A DNA stretch of 64,000 nt, from positions 248,001 to 312,000 of the forward strand of contig JAPLFR010000016.1 of the NCBI GenBank assembly GCA_026390575.1, in the 5' to 3' direction. The stretch is from Ignavibacteriales bacterium (lineage in GTDB: Bacteria; Bacteroidota; Ignavibacteria; UBA10030). Under the pieces are notes generated by a model. The model was not told where the DNA came from. It did no database searches and saw nothing but the letters and a program-made list of their open reading frames with translations. Positions 16,876-26,279 of this stretch are shown here, in pieces (position 1 is the first letter of the stretch; every line of letters begins with the position of its first letter). The position numbers and the translations under genes are program-made.

Positions 16876-16919
16876 AGGTAGAGACGTTCAATTGAACGTC
16901 TCACCGCATGAATTTTTTA

Positions 16920-19340
16920 TTATCGATTCATCATATCCAAATCTTCTAGTGGCAGCATAGGCAGCGGCTCTCCGTTATGCCGTAACCGGAACTTCAATAA
17001 TTCGACAGTTGGATCACTTGCAATGTTATTTTCAATGCCAAAAAGTTTCGGTATAAACTTGCTGAAATCTATCAATCCCTTCCTCGGCATCTCTATTATA
17101 GTGAGATCATGATCCTTTGGGATACCGGCACGCTCCTTTGCAATGTTGATTGCTGTTTCCAATCCGCCAAGTACATCCACAAGATCATTCTGTTTTCCAT
17201 CTAAGCCAGACCATACACGTCCCTGTGCAATCGGTTCAATGGCACTTACCTGTTTCTTCCGTCCCAGAGAGACTTTTTCAACAAACTCTTTATACATCGT
17301 CCTTATGGATGATTCAGCGACGGCACGTTCTTCCGGGGCTAGATTACGATCGGGAATTTGAATTCCCACCAGCGGTAATCGCATACCGAATCCTAAATCT
17401 GCATGCGCGCCCACTTTCACAAAATCCGTCGACATACCGAGTGTCTCTTTTAATCCTTTATTGTACATCCAACCCCCAATGACACCAATGGAACCTGTTA
17501 TAGTGCGCGGGGCTGCAACAATTGTATCCGCATACATAGAAAGCCAGTACCCGCCAGAAGCTGCAACAAATCCTTGCGATACAATGATGGGTTTCCTGCC
17601 TTTTGCCTTTTTTATAGCTTCTGCAATATAATCGGAAGCCATCGCGTCGCCTCCGGGTGAATCGACGCGAAGAACAATTGCTTTTACCTTCGAGTTATCT
17701 ACAGCAGCTTCAAAATCTTTCACTAATCTGCGGGCAGCAATTCCCTGATCCATATCGCAGACACCAAGTGCATATATGACTGCAATTTGCGGCGGTTCCC
17801 CCCAGTGATTGTCGTATGGGGCATTGAATTTTTTAAGCGACCCGTCAACAACAAACGATGCATCGCTTCCTGTTTCCTGTCTGACAAGCTGTTTCACTAC
17901 TTCCCAACGTCCTATCGAATCTACCAACCCGTTTTCCTTCGCTTGTTGAGCAAGAAACAGCACATGTTCATTCGCTATCGTGTCAAATTGATAAGAGGTT
18001 AAGTGCCGAGCCTCGCAAATTTCTTCTTTAACAATTTTGTACCAATCATCCACAAGCTTCTGCCGTTGTTCACGATCCGCATCCGACATCTTGTCCCGTG
18101 AAAAATCTTCATTTGCTGACTTATATTTAAAGAACCGCCATTCATCGAATCCAAGACCGATCTTTTCCAGCGTCCCTTTTAAATACGTACGCCCCATAAC
18201 GAACCCATCAATCATGATCATCCCCAGTGGGTCCATGACAATTTTATCTGCAATTGATGCAAGGTGGTACAAATTAATATCTGGGCGGTCAATGAAAACA
18301 AAGACTTTCTTACCGCTGGATTTTAATTCTTTCAGCTTTTCGCGCAATTCCCATAACTTTTCAGCATCTGTTTCCATCCCAGAAGTGTTCAAGGCGATTC
18401 CAGCAACGGCGGGGTCATCCTTTGCTGCATCAAACGCTTCAAGAAGGCTGAGCAGCGTTTGTGTTTTGTCGAAAAGGATATACCGCTGATAATCGACATG
18501 CATTGGTTGATTCATTTCGACAAATACTTTTTTTGTTATGAGAGCGCCGTCAAAAATATTCCTGTCATATGCACCGAGACGAATACCATACGAGTTATAT
18601 GCATGGTTCTTGCTGCCGTCATAGTGCGCCTGTGTCTCCAATCCAAGATGACCAAAGTTGAACTGTACACCGAGAGTAAATGCATTGGTGTTGAAGTAGC
18701 GCCCTATGATACGGATACCGGGCATTGCTTCGAGGGCGATTCCGGCGCTCCACATGTTTTGGTCGAGTTGCGGTGTGCGATGAAGAATATAATCTGCAAA
18801 GATGGTGACCAGTTCGCTTACCAATGGACGCCCTGCGATATCTCCTGCGAGTTCATACCCCTTCGTGTTCAATGCCGATGTATAAGTAACGCCGGTGGAA
18901 ATAAACGGAAGCGGACGATACAATGTACCTAACGTGAGCAGGCTGGATTTATCAAGAGTCGGATTATCGGTAATCGTCCAACCGTATGAAATTCCCGTGC
19001 TGAGAGTTCTATCACCTGCGGCAAGTGAAAGATGATAATCGGCAACTGCGACGCCGCCAATTTTTTCGCGCACCATACCGAATCCTGCGCTCGGTACTCC
19101 GACAAACATACCCCAACGATTTGTTGGATCGCTCGCATCGTTCCATGTCACTAAAAGATCCGGCTGGCGAACATACGAAAGCAGCGCGGGATTATCATAC
19201 CCATATAATCCGAATTTCATTGCTCCGGGTGATGTGAAGAGAAAATCGTTGCGTTCGTGGTATGGAGTGATTGTGGACTGTGCCAGTGCGATATTCACTA
19301 TAATAATGGACAACAGTGCAAACAATATTTTAGGTCTCAT
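16920..19340 (-). CDS. sppA: Signal peptide peptidase SppA-like S49 protease with extra N-terminal domain
   Basis: 806-residue exported serine protease of family S49. The long-form SppA fold is present, with both catalytic residues of the Lys/Ser dyad: K407 in FKYKSANEDF and S595 in VAASGGYWLS, spaced 188 apart (about 200 in the enterobacterial enzyme). Before it lies a region of about 290 residues after the signal peptide (IIIVNIALAQ) that reads as alternating beta strands (GLYGYDNPALLSY, GFGMVREKIG, LGLETQAHYD), like outer-membrane-barrel-type repeats. This is not part of ordinary SppA. The ATG at 19340 is preceded by AAGGAGAA; a longer reading adds 49 unlikely residues. It probably degrades cleaved signal peptides or envelope proteins. 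Confidence 0.82.
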   Translation of the reverse strand: MRPKILFALLSIIIVNIALAQSTITPYHERNDFLFTSPGAMKFGLYGYDNPALLSYVRQPDLLVTWNDASDPTNRWGMFVGVPSAGFGMVREKIGGVAVADYHLSLAAGDRTLSTGISYGWTITDNPTLDKSSLLTLGTLYRPLPFISTGVTYTSALNTKGYELAGDIAGRPLVSELVTIFADYILHRTPQLDQNMWSAGIALEAMPGIRIIGRYFNTNAFTLGVQFNFGHLGLETQAHYDGSKNHAYNSYGIRLGAYDRNIFDGALITKKVFVEMNQPMHVDYQRYILFDKTQTLLSLLEAFDAAKDDPAVAGIALNTSGMETDAEKLWELREKLKELKSSGKKVFVFIDRPDINLYHLASIADKIVMDPLGMIMIDGFVMGRTYLKGTLEKIGLGFDEWRFFKYKSANEDFSRDKMSDADREQRQKLVDDWYKIVKEEICEARHLTSYQFDTIANEHVLFLAQQAKENGLVDSIGRWEVVKQLVRQETGSDASFVVDGSLKKFNAPYDNHWGEPPQIAVIYALGVCDMDQGIAARRLVKDFEAAVDNSKVKAIVLRVDSPGGDAMASDYIAEAIKKAKGRKPIIVSQGFVAASGGYWLSMYADTIVAAPRTITGSIGVIGGWMYNKGLKETLGMSTDFVKVGAHADLGFGMRLPLVGIQIPDRNLAPEERAVAESSIRTMYKEFVEKVSLGRKKQVSAIEPIAQGRVWSGLDGKQNDLVDVLGGLETAINIAKERAGIPKDHDLTIIEMPRKGLIDFSKFIPKLFGIENNIASDPTVELLKFRLRHNGEPLPMLPLEDLDMMNR

Positions 19341-19382
19341 AAATTCTCCTTGGCATTGGCAGGTGAATGAAGGACAAATACG

Positions 19383-19388
19383 ATTATA
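19383..19388 (-). promoter_or_regulatory. Candidate -10 box of sppA
   Basis: TATAAT on the minus strand, about 43 bases before the sppA start. The -35 region is weak, so the call rests on the perfect -10 and its position. Confidence 0.35.
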
Positions 19389-19449
19389 TTTTACGGACAA
19401 TTTGCAAAAATGTTTATCGGATTGAAAGAAAAGACTTCCAAAATTCTGT

Positions 19450-19485
19450 GAACCTTGCCAAGGTTTCAAACCCTTGACAAGGTTC
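19450..19485. repeat. Hairpin repeat with CCTTG-CAAGG arms
   Basis: GAACCTTG (19450-19457) pairs with CAAGGTTC (19478-19485), with CCAAGG and CCTTGACAAGG nested inside. It shares its core with 3899-3909 and is probably a dispersed palindromic repeat lying between divergent genes. Confidence 0.55.
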
Positions 19486-19616
19486 ATGTTGCGGAAGTTT
19501 TTTCTTTGACAATGAGAAAGCGAACAAATTGACGATATAAAATGATGAAAGTCCCGAAAAATATTTCTATATTTGCTACGAATTGTGAACCCTACACAAA
19601 CACACGAGGCAATCGA

Positions 19617-19985
19617 ATGGCTGGTGTCTATGAACTCAACTATAAAGGTAAGAACATTCTGTGTTTGGATGTTGCAGGCCTAAAATTAAAGGACAAACCG
19701 GAATTTCAGAAACACGTAGAAGAAGCTAAGGAACAAATCCGAAAGTGTCCTCCAAAATCCTTATTGATTATTACAAATGTTACTTCCACCGGATTTGATA
19801 CACAGGTTGCTGCGATCATGGGGGAATATGCCGACCACAACACTGCGTACGTAAAAGCCAGTGCTTTGGTTGGAGTATCAGGCGTGCAGAAAGTCGTCCT
19901 GGCTGCAATCAAAGCGATGATCGGTAGAGATTTTTATCTTGCAGATACTATGGAAGAAGCACAGGAGTGGCTGATACAACAATAA
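19617..19985 (+). CDS. STAS-like small protein, tandem copy 1
   Basis: 122-residue cytoplasmic protein that resembles STAS/SpoIIAA-like domain proteins (MAGVYELNYKGKNILCLDVAGL, then KSLLIITNVT). The ATG at 19617 is chosen because a GAGG site precedes it and because it gives exactly the same length as the next gene; an upstream start at 19542 adds 25 residues with no match. The next gene, 15 bp downstream, is a clear paralogue. Single-domain STAS proteins usually act by binding partners, often anti-sigma factors or kinases. None is next door, so the role is unknown. Confidence 0.78.
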   Translation: MAGVYELNYKGKNILCLDVAGLKLKDKPEFQKHVEEAKEQIRKCPPKSLLIITNVTSTGFDTQVAAIMGEYADHNTAYVKASALVGVSGVQKVVLAAIKAMIGRDFYLADTMEEAQEWLIQQ

Positions 19986-20000
19986 TGAGGAGATAATAAC

Positions 20001-20369
20001 ATGGCTGGTGTCTATGAACTCAATCATAAAGGTAAGAAAATACTATGCTTGGATATTGCAGGCTTGCAATCTAAAGATAAACCAGAATTTCATGAACATG
20101 TTGAACACGCAAAAGAAATAATCCGACGGCAACCTCCAAAATCATTGCTTGTCATTACACAAGTAACAAATACGGGATTTGATGCAGAGATAGCCGGCCT
20201 TATTAAAGAATATGCACAGCACAACACGCCATATGTCAAGGCAAGTGTAGTAGTTGGAATAGCAGGATGGGCAAAAATTATCTTAACCGTAATTAAAACT
20301 GCGACAGGGAGGGATTTCCATCTTTCAGACACCATGGAAGAAGCGCAGGAGTGGCTGGTAAATCAATAA
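20001..20369 (+). CDS. STAS-like small protein, tandem copy 2
   Basis: 122 residues, colinear with the preceding gene over its full length (same MAGVYELN start, same GRDF-DTMEEAQEWL end), so the pair arose by tandem duplication. Divergence is spread through the middle, which suggests both copies are maintained. GAGGAG precedes the start at suitable spacing. Function is unknown as for copy 1; the two may form a heterodimer. Confidence 0.78.
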   Translation: MAGVYELNHKGKKILCLDIAGLQSKDKPEFHEHVEHAKEIIRRQPPKSLLVITQVTNTGFDAEIAGLIKEYAQHNTPYVKASVVVGIAGWAKIILTVIKTATGRDFHLSDTMEEAQEWLVNQ

Positions 20370-20482
20370 AATCTATGAATAGCCATACCGACAGTCATAT
20401 ATGCTTAAGGATTTAACATTGAGATAAGGTAACCGTTATCTCTGTTATTCTAGCAGAAGAAGAAACGGTAATTCACACGATA

Positions 20483-20923
20483 ATGATTATCATCCAAAAA
20501 GAAATACAACTCCGTGCACGCACCCGTGGATTCCATCTGGTCACACCGGAGATCATTTCTCAAATTCCGGAGTTGGAAACAATTCAGCACGGAGAGCTTC
20601 ATGTGTTTCTCAAACATACATCAGCATCACTCACGCTGAACGAAAATGCCGATCCCACCGTCCGTGAAGATTTTGAAAAACACTTTAACAAATTGGCGCC
20701 GGAACATGCGCCATATTACGGACATGACACCGAGGGATCCGATGATATGCCGGCACACCTCAAATCATCGATACTTGGAAGCAGTGTGTTCATTCCAGTG
20801 ACAGATGGAAGGTTGAATCTTGGCACATGGCAGGGAATTTATTTTTGCGAACATCGCAATGATGGAGGAGCAAGAGATTTAGTGCTGACACTTATTGGAA
20901 AAGAAATCGGTTTTTCGAACTGA
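20483..20923 (+). CDS. yjbQ: YjbQ family protein (UPF0047)
   Basis: 146 residues covering the whole UPF0047/YjbQ domain. Seen are the LKHTSASLTLNENADPTVREDF signature with its histidine, DDMPAHLKSSILGSSVFIPV, and GTWQGIYFCEHR. Members form trimers, and some have weak thiamine-phosphate synthase activity. The physiological role is not settled. It has its own upstream space and no clear operon partner. Confidence 0.92.
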   Translation: MIIIQKEIQLRARTRGFHLVTPEIISQIPELETIQHGELHVFLKHTSASLTLNENADPTVREDFEKHFNKLAPEHAPYYGHDTEGSDDMPAHLKSSILGSSVFIPVTDGRLNLGTWQGIYFCEHRNDGGARDLVLTLIGKEIGFSN

Positions 20924-21205
20924 ATCAAATTTTGGTTGCCAAATCCCATCCGCTTGATAATTATTTCCAATAAATAATATCTCCATCTTGGAACGAAGGA
21001 GAGGTAGAGAACCTTATGAAAAGTTATAATCCTTACATAATGATTATACAATGCGTACCATCGGGTAGTACGCTGCACGGTAGATCAACGGGAATAATCT
21101 TCTTGTTGCCTCCGTCCTTTCCATCCCGTACATTGAAACCCACACACATCAATCAACGTATTGAGGTAGTAATTCATTATGTCCCAACAAATTCAAGGTG
21201 ATGAA

Positions 21206-23113
21206 ATGCATCCATTTGCAAAATTCGCGTTACCACTTCTCGGTCTGGCAGTTATAACACCAGACATATCTCTGGCACAGGAACGCGACCGCAGTAAAAT
21301 TGCCGACCAATATAAATGGAACCTTACCGACCTTTATTCATCCGATGCAGCATGGAAAGAAGCGAAGCAACGGCTTACAGAGACCAATCCAGCAACCGAA
21401 AGAAGCATTTCAATTCCTGCGCTCAAAAAATATAAAGGAACATTAGGTACATCCGCTCAGCAGTTGTTAGGCTGTCTCGATCTTTACACTGAAATCAACA
21501 AGGAATTTTCACGTCTTTCCTCCTATGCAAGCATGAGTTTGGACCAAGACACTAAGGTACAATCGTATCTTGGAATGCAGCAAGAAATGAGTCAGCTTGG
21601 AGCATCGTTCAATGCACAAGCAGCATTTATCGAACCAGAAATTCTCAAGATCGATCCGGCAAAAGTACAGGGTTTTATCAAAGATGAGAAGAAACTGGAA
21701 ATTTATAGACATTATCTGGATGACATTCTCCGCCGCAAAGCGCATACCGGAACCGAAGGCGAAGAAAAAATTATTGCCGATGCGGGATTGATGGCTGATG
21801 CGCCGGATAATATCTACGGCATTTTTTCCAATGCGGATTTTCCGTATCCTGAAGTTACCTTGAGCGATGGTAAAACCGTGAAACTCAATCAATCAGGATA
21901 CGTTTTAAACCGCGCTTCCACTAATCGCGAAGACCGCAAGAAAGTATTTCAAACATTCTTCGGTAAGTTGAACGAATACCGCCGCACATACGGCACGCAG
22001 CTTAATGCCGAAGTAAAGAAAGACATGTTCTACAAGAACGCACGCAAGTACTCCTCGTGTTTGGAAAGTTCTTTAGATGCGAATAATATTCCCACAAAAG
22101 TGTATTACAGTTTGATAGAGAATGTGGATAAAAATCTTTCCACATTCCACCGATATCTCAAACTGCGCCAGCGCATCCTCGGCGTCGATCAACTGCATTA
22201 TTACGATCTCTATGCGCCATTATTAAAAGATGTCGATCTCAAATACACGTACGAAGAATCACAACAGCATATTCTTGCAGCGTTGAAGCCGTTAGGTTCG
22301 GATTATGTCAATGTCCTTAAAAAGGGATTTGCGGAACGCTGGTTGGACGTTTATCCGTCCGAAGGCAAACGTTCAGGCGCGTACTCCAATGGTTCCGCCT
22401 ACGATGTACACCCCTACATACTGCTCAACTTCAACGGCAAGTATGACGACATGAGCACAATTGCGCATGAATTCGGGCATTCGATGCAAAGTTATCTTTC
22501 CAATAAAAATCAACCCTATGCCACGTCGCAATATCCGATCTTTGTTGCGGAAGTTGCTTCCACATTTAACGAAGCGTTGCTCATTGATTACATGCTGAAG
22601 CAAATCAAAGACGACAATGTACGGCTTTCGCTGCTCGGCAGTTATCTCGAGGGCATCAAAGCAACGGTGTTTCGGCAAACGCAGTTCGCGGAGTTTGAAC
22701 TGCGCATTCATGAAAAGGCAGAAAAGGGCGAACCACTCACCGGGGACGTATTGAATCAGATGTATGACGAAATTGTCAAAAAATATTACGGGCATGACAA
22801 GAACATCTGCATCGTCGACGACGAAATAAAATCGGAGTGGATGTTTATTCCACACTTCTATTACAACTTCTACGTCTTCCAGTATGCCACGTCATTCACT
22901 GCTTCCTCGGCATTGTCTGAGCGTACGCTGGCCGGTGACAAAACCGCGACAAAAGAGTATATCGAATTCCTTTCTTCCGGCGGTTCCGATTATCCAATTG
23001 CATTATTGAAAAAAGCCGGTGTCGATATGACGACCTCCGAGCCATTCGATCTCACCATGATAAAAATGAACCGCGTGATGGATGAGATGGAAAAAATATT
23101 AGATAAGAAGTAG
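21206..23113 (+). CDS. pepF: Exported oligoendopeptidase F (M3B metallopeptidase)
   Basis: 635-residue zinc endopeptidase that cleaves short peptides. The M3 motif is IAHEFGHSMQSYLS with the third ligand glutamate in VAEVASTFNEALL. An N-terminal signal peptide (about 1-23, ending LAQERD) indicates a periplasmic form, unlike the usual cytoplasmic PepF. The ATG at 21206 follows AAGGTGA; the upstream in-frame ATG at 21179 has no site. A second exported HExxH dipeptidase of the M2 type is at 33193, so peptide breakdown in the periplasm seems well developed here. Confidence 0.9.
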   Translation: MHPFAKFALPLLGLAVITPDISLAQERDRSKIADQYKWNLTDLYSSDAAWKEAKQRLTETNPATERSISIPALKKYKGTLGTSAQQLLGCLDLYTEINKEFSRLSSYASMSLDQDTKVQSYLGMQQEMSQLGASFNAQAAFIEPEILKIDPAKVQGFIKDEKKLEIYRHYLDDILRRKAHTGTEGEEKIIADAGLMADAPDNIYGIFSNADFPYPEVTLSDGKTVKLNQSGYVLNRASTNREDRKKVFQTFFGKLNEYRRTYGTQLNAEVKKDMFYKNARKYSSCLESSLDANNIPTKVYYSLIENVDKNLSTFHRYLKLRQRILGVDQLHYYDLYAPLLKDVDLKYTYEESQQHILAALKPLGSDYVNVLKKGFAERWLDVYPSEGKRSGAYSNGSAYDVHPYILLNFNGKYDDMSTIAHEFGHSMQSYLSNKNQPYATSQYPIFVAEVASTFNEALLIDYMLKQIKDDNVRLSLLGSYLEGIKATVFRQTQFAEFELRIHEKAEKGEPLTGDVLNQMYDEIVKKYYGHDKNICIVDDEIKSEWMFIPHFYYNFYVFQYATSFTASSALSERTLAGDKTATKEYIEFLSSGGSDYPIALLKKAGVDMTTSEPFDLTMIKMNRVMDEMEKILDKK

Positions 23114-23125
23114 TATTTTTTTTGA

Positions 23126-23174
23126 AACCGCCAAGGTCGCGAAGGGACGCAAGGACTTTGCGCTCTTGGCGGTT
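23126..23174. repeat. Inverted repeat after pepF
   Basis: AACCGCCAAG (23126-23135) and CTTGGCGGTT (23165-23174) form a perfect 10-bp stem around GTCGCGAAGGGACGCAAGG-type spacer. This resembles a widespread intergenic repeat built on CGCCAAG units. It could serve as a pepF terminator but lacks a T run. Confidence 0.6.
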
Positions 23175-23185
23175 CGATTTCTCTT

Positions 23186-23770
23186 ATGTCCACACCACCA
23201 CAAATCGCTATAATAATTCTCGCCGCCGGTGCATCCACCCGGCTCGGCGCTCCAAAACAACTTCTTAACTATAATGGAATGACTCTTCTTCGCAGAACAG
23301 TGGAAACAGTTTTGCTGTCAAAGGCGAAATCTGTTCGTGTGGTATTTGGGTACGAAGCAGAGAAAATGAAATCGGAAATTGAAAACGTACTGGTCGACGT
23401 TGTCATAAATCCGAATTGGCAACGCGGCATGAGCACATCTATTCGCTCAGGAATACAATCGCTTGAAACAAACATCGACGCAGTAATCATCGTTCTGTGC
23501 GACCAACCAAAGTTGTCAACAGACATTTTGAATACACTGATCGACACATACACTTCAACACGAACACCTATCGTCACGTGCAAATATGCGGGGACTGTTG
23601 GTGTGCCTGCGTTGTTCGACCGTCGCATCTTCCCTGAATTGTTGTCGCTTGAAGGCGATTATGGTGCAAAAAAAATAATTGAACGACACGTGATAGAAAG
23701 AATTGAAATTGATTTTTTGGGCGGAGAGATGGATATTGATAGCATGACCGACCAAGAACAAATTCGTTGA
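23186..23770 (+). CDS. mocA: MocA-like molybdenum cofactor nucleotidyltransferase
   Basis: 194-residue NTP-transferase fold protein. The nucleotide-binding LAAGASTRLGAPKQLL motif, MSTSIRSGIQ, the metal-binding CDQP and DYGAKKII are visible. MocA adds CMP to molybdopterin to make the cytosine dinucleotide form for xanthine-dehydrogenase-type enzymes. No such enzyme is in the window, and the respiratory subunit at 6764 belongs to the guanine-dinucleotide family, so the target lies elsewhere. It starts 72 bp after pepF and leads a run of closely packed plus-strand genes. Confidence 0.82.
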   Translation: MSTPPQIAIIILAAGASTRLGAPKQLLNYNGMTLLRRTVETVLLSKAKSVRVVFGYEAEKMKSEIENVLVDVVINPNWQRGMSTSIRSGIQSLETNIDAVIIVLCDQPKLSTDILNTLIDTYTSTRTPIVTCKYAGTVGVPALFDRRIFPELLSLEGDYGAKKIIERHVIERIEIDFLGGEMDIDSMTDQEQIR

Positions 23771-23800
23771 ATAGCGCAAACTAAGAAAGAAGAACTTATT

Positions 23801-24454
23801 ATGTTCCTCGGCCACTTCGCTGTCGGACTCGGTGCGAAGAACGCTGCACCCCAGGTCAAACTCGGAACTCTGTTCTTTGCGGCTCAATTTCTCGATCTTC
23901 TTTGGCCGCTGCTCATCATTGCAGGAATCGAGCATGTCCGCATCAATCCTCATGTTATACCATTCTTGCGCCTTGATTTATATGATTATCCCATATCGCA
24001 TAGTCTCTTCACATCGTTGATGTGGTCGGGACTGATCGGCGGCGCATATTTTCTCATCAACAAAAGCAAACATAATGCATTCATCGTTGGGTGTGTCGTC
24101 TTCAGTCATTGGCTATTGGATTTTATTTCTCACACTCCCGATTTACCGCTTGCACCCGGCTTGTCAACTTTCGTTGGTCTGGGATTGTGGAATTCGACTC
24201 TTGCGACAATTAGTATCGAGTCTGCGTTGTTTTTACTCGGCATCTATTTCTATCTTCGAACAACTAAAGCAAAAGACAAAACCGTTGTTATTACACTGTG
24301 GACGCTCATCATCTTCCTTGCAGTCAGCTACGTAGCGAATATCGTTGGCCCTCCACCGCCAAATGCCGATCCGGTCGGATGGATGGCATTATCCATGTGG
24401 CTGTTTATTCCATGGGGATATTGGATCGACCGGCACAGGACCTGGCATGGCTGA
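23801..24454 (+). CDS. Polytopic membrane protein (YdjM-like hydrolase family)
   Basis: 217 residues with about six membrane helices. It starts MFLGHFAVGLGAK and carries conserved histidines near helix ends (GHF, PISHSLFTSL, FSHWLLDFISH). This is the pattern of the LexA-regulated/YdjM-type inner-membrane putative metal-dependent hydrolases. Its activity is unknown. The end overlaps the next gene by 8 bp, indicating co-translation. Confidence 0.7.
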   Translation: MFLGHFAVGLGAKNAAPQVKLGTLFFAAQFLDLLWPLLIIAGIEHVRINPHVIPFLRLDLYDYPISHSLFTSLMWSGLIGGAYFLINKSKHNAFIVGCVVFSHWLLDFISHTPDLPLAPGLSTFVGLGLWNSTLATISIESALFLLGIYFYLRTTKAKDKTVVITLWTLIIFLAVSYVANIVGPPPPNADPVGWMALSMWLFIPWGYWIDRHRTWHG

Positions 24455-25472
24455 GCACATTCGTATTGAACAGACAACATTGATACGGCAGGTTGAAGAG
24501 ATACTTCAAAAAGCCGGCGTACCGTTGCATATCGCTCACATCGAAGCAGAGATCATGACGGAATCAGACTTGATGGGAGTTCCTTCACACGGAGTCTGTA
24601 TGCTTCCTGCTTTGTTGAAGGGAATGGAGAAGGGCAAAGCAACATCCAATCCAAATATGAGAATCGTGAAAGAACATAAGGCAACATGCGTTATCGACGG
24701 CGACAACGGTCCGGGCCGTTACGTATCGCTTTACGCAATGAATATTGCAATTGAGCGTGCAAAGGAATTCGGTATCGGTGCTTGCCTTGCGACAAACGTA
24801 ACTCATTGGGGACGCGCTTTTGCGTATGCATTCAGAGCGGCTCAAGCCAGTACAATTGGTATCTGCACAACAAACACGATCCCGAATACCTTGGGTTGGA
24901 ATTCCACAAAACCATTATTAGGCAATAATCCGCTTAGTATCGGTGTACCGAGACCCGGTCAAGATCCTATTGTTCTCGATATTTCAATGAGTCAAGCAGC
25001 GCATGGGAAAATTGCAATATACGCCCGTGAAGGAAAAGAAGTACCGCTGGGATGGGGATTAGATTCCGAAGGGAAGTCCACAACCAATCCAAACGAAATA
25101 TTGAAGAGCCATCGGCTTCTCCCGTTTGGCGGCCATAAAGGTGCCGGTCTTGCTATGATGATGGAGCTTCTCACTGGAGCTCTTGCCGGGACCGAGCTCT
25201 CGCATGAAATTCTCCAAATTGAACGCGGCGCTCTCAACCCCGGTACTACCAAGCTGTTTATTGCGTTAGATGTAAGTTCATTCAGTTCGCTTGAAGCTAT
25301 GGGAATAAAGATCGAACAATTCGCCCTCTGGCTTCACGAAACAGAACCGGGTGTTCTCATCACTTTCCCCGGCGATAGAAGCTGGCAGTCACGCCGAGAG
25401 AACTTGCAGCATGGAATCCCACTTCATCCCGACATAGCAAATGAACTGAGAAAAATTGGTGTAAATCTATAA
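24447..25472 (+). CDS. Ldh2-family malate/L-lactate/ureidoglycolate-type dehydrogenase
   Basis: 341-residue NAD(P)-dependent 2-hydroxyacid dehydrogenase of the Ldh2 (YlbC/ComC) family. MGVPSHGV, the catalytic-region NVTHWGRAFAYAFRAA, NTIPNTLGWNSTKPLLGNNP and LPFGGHKGAGLAMMMELL are typical. The exact substrate (malate, lactate, ureidoglycolate or sulfolactate) cannot be read from the sequence. The ATG at 24447 follows CACAGGA and starts inside the previous gene; a longer reading would run through that gene's last 34 codons in another frame. Confidence 0.85.
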   Translation: MAEHIRIEQTTLIRQVEEILQKAGVPLHIAHIEAEIMTESDLMGVPSHGVCMLPALLKGMEKGKATSNPNMRIVKEHKATCVIDGDNGPGRYVSLYAMNIAIERAKEFGIGACLATNVTHWGRAFAYAFRAAQASTIGICTTNTIPNTLGWNSTKPLLGNNPLSIGVPRPGQDPIVLDISMSQAAHGKIAIYAREGKEVPLGWGLDSEGKSTTNPNEILKSHRLLPFGGHKGAGLAMMMELLTGALAGTELSHEILQIERGALNPGTTKLFIALDVSSFSSLEAMGIKIEQFALWLHETEPGVLITFPGDRSWQSRRENLQHGIPLHPDIANELRKIGVNL

Positions 25473-25497
25473 CACATTGTAATTCAAGGAGAAACAA

Positions 25498-25998
25498 ATG
25501 TACCGCACAATTCAAGATTTTCTCACTGATTGGACTCAAGAGAATGATTCTACACTCAAAGTGTTTAAGAATCTTACCGACACATCACTCAAACAGAAAG
25601 TATCATCGGAAGGCCGCTCATTAGGTCATCTCGCATGGCACATTGTTCTGACACTTGGCGAGATGGGAGATAAAGCCGGCCTGAAAGTCGATGCGCCACC
25701 TGAAAACTCACCTGATCCAAACTCTGCATCGATAATCATTGCAGCATACGAGAAAGCAGGGGCATCATTAGCATCAGAGATAAAACAAAAATGGAACGAC
25801 GGGATGCTGTTTGATGAAATCGATATGTATGGACAAAAGTGGACTCGTACCGCTACGCTCACATCGATCATGAAACATCAGATCCACCATCGTGCACAGA
25901 TGACCGTTCTGATGCGGCAAGCAGGACTTACAGTTCCTGGCGTTTATGGACCATCACGCGAGGAATGGTCGCAGTTTGGTATGCCGGCGCAGGAATAA
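25498..25998 (+). CDS. DinB/YfiT-family putative metal-dependent protein
   Basis: 166 residues, a four-helix-bundle DinB-like domain. The three metal-site histidines are seen in GHLAWHIV and in MKHQIHHRAQM. Such proteins often bind nickel or zinc, and some are thiol-S-transferases; no substrate can be assigned. AAGGAG precedes the start, and the gene lies 25 bp after the dehydrogenase. Another DinB-type gene is at 48828. Confidence 0.82.
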   Translation: MYRTIQDFLTDWTQENDSTLKVFKNLTDTSLKQKVSSEGRSLGHLAWHIVLTLGEMGDKAGLKVDAPPENSPDPNSASIIIAAYEKAGASLASEIKQKWNDGMLFDEIDMYGQKWTRTATLTSIMKHQIHHRAQMTVLMRQAGLTVPGVYGPSREEWSQFGMPAQE

Positions 25999-26279
25999 TC
26001 CTCATGAAGCCTCACAGGTTTCTAGCCCCGGGAAGCTTTTTAGTCATCTCAAAAACAATTTGCAAATCAGGTGAAGCTTGTTAGGGCCTGACGTGCGCTG
26101 TGATATCTCGTTTCGAAAAGATCAGTATGACTTCGCTTTTATAAACACATTTTTGAGATGGATTAGAGAGATTCCCACCACTTACCGATTCCACTTCCCT
26201 GTCTGCCGAAATTATCGCAACCTCCTCTTGAATTTTCAGTATTATTGCATAGATTCATTTTTCATAAGGAGTGTAAAAA

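Noticed and set aside
16670-16891. Minus-strand 73-codon frame after the coiled-coil gene
   Set aside because: It is antisense of the decayed fba tail; similar antisense frames occur opposite the real fba gene.
23165-23180. tRNA T-loop-like GGTTCGATT
   Set aside because: It belongs to the arm of an inverted repeat; no acceptor stem or anticodon arm can be drawn.
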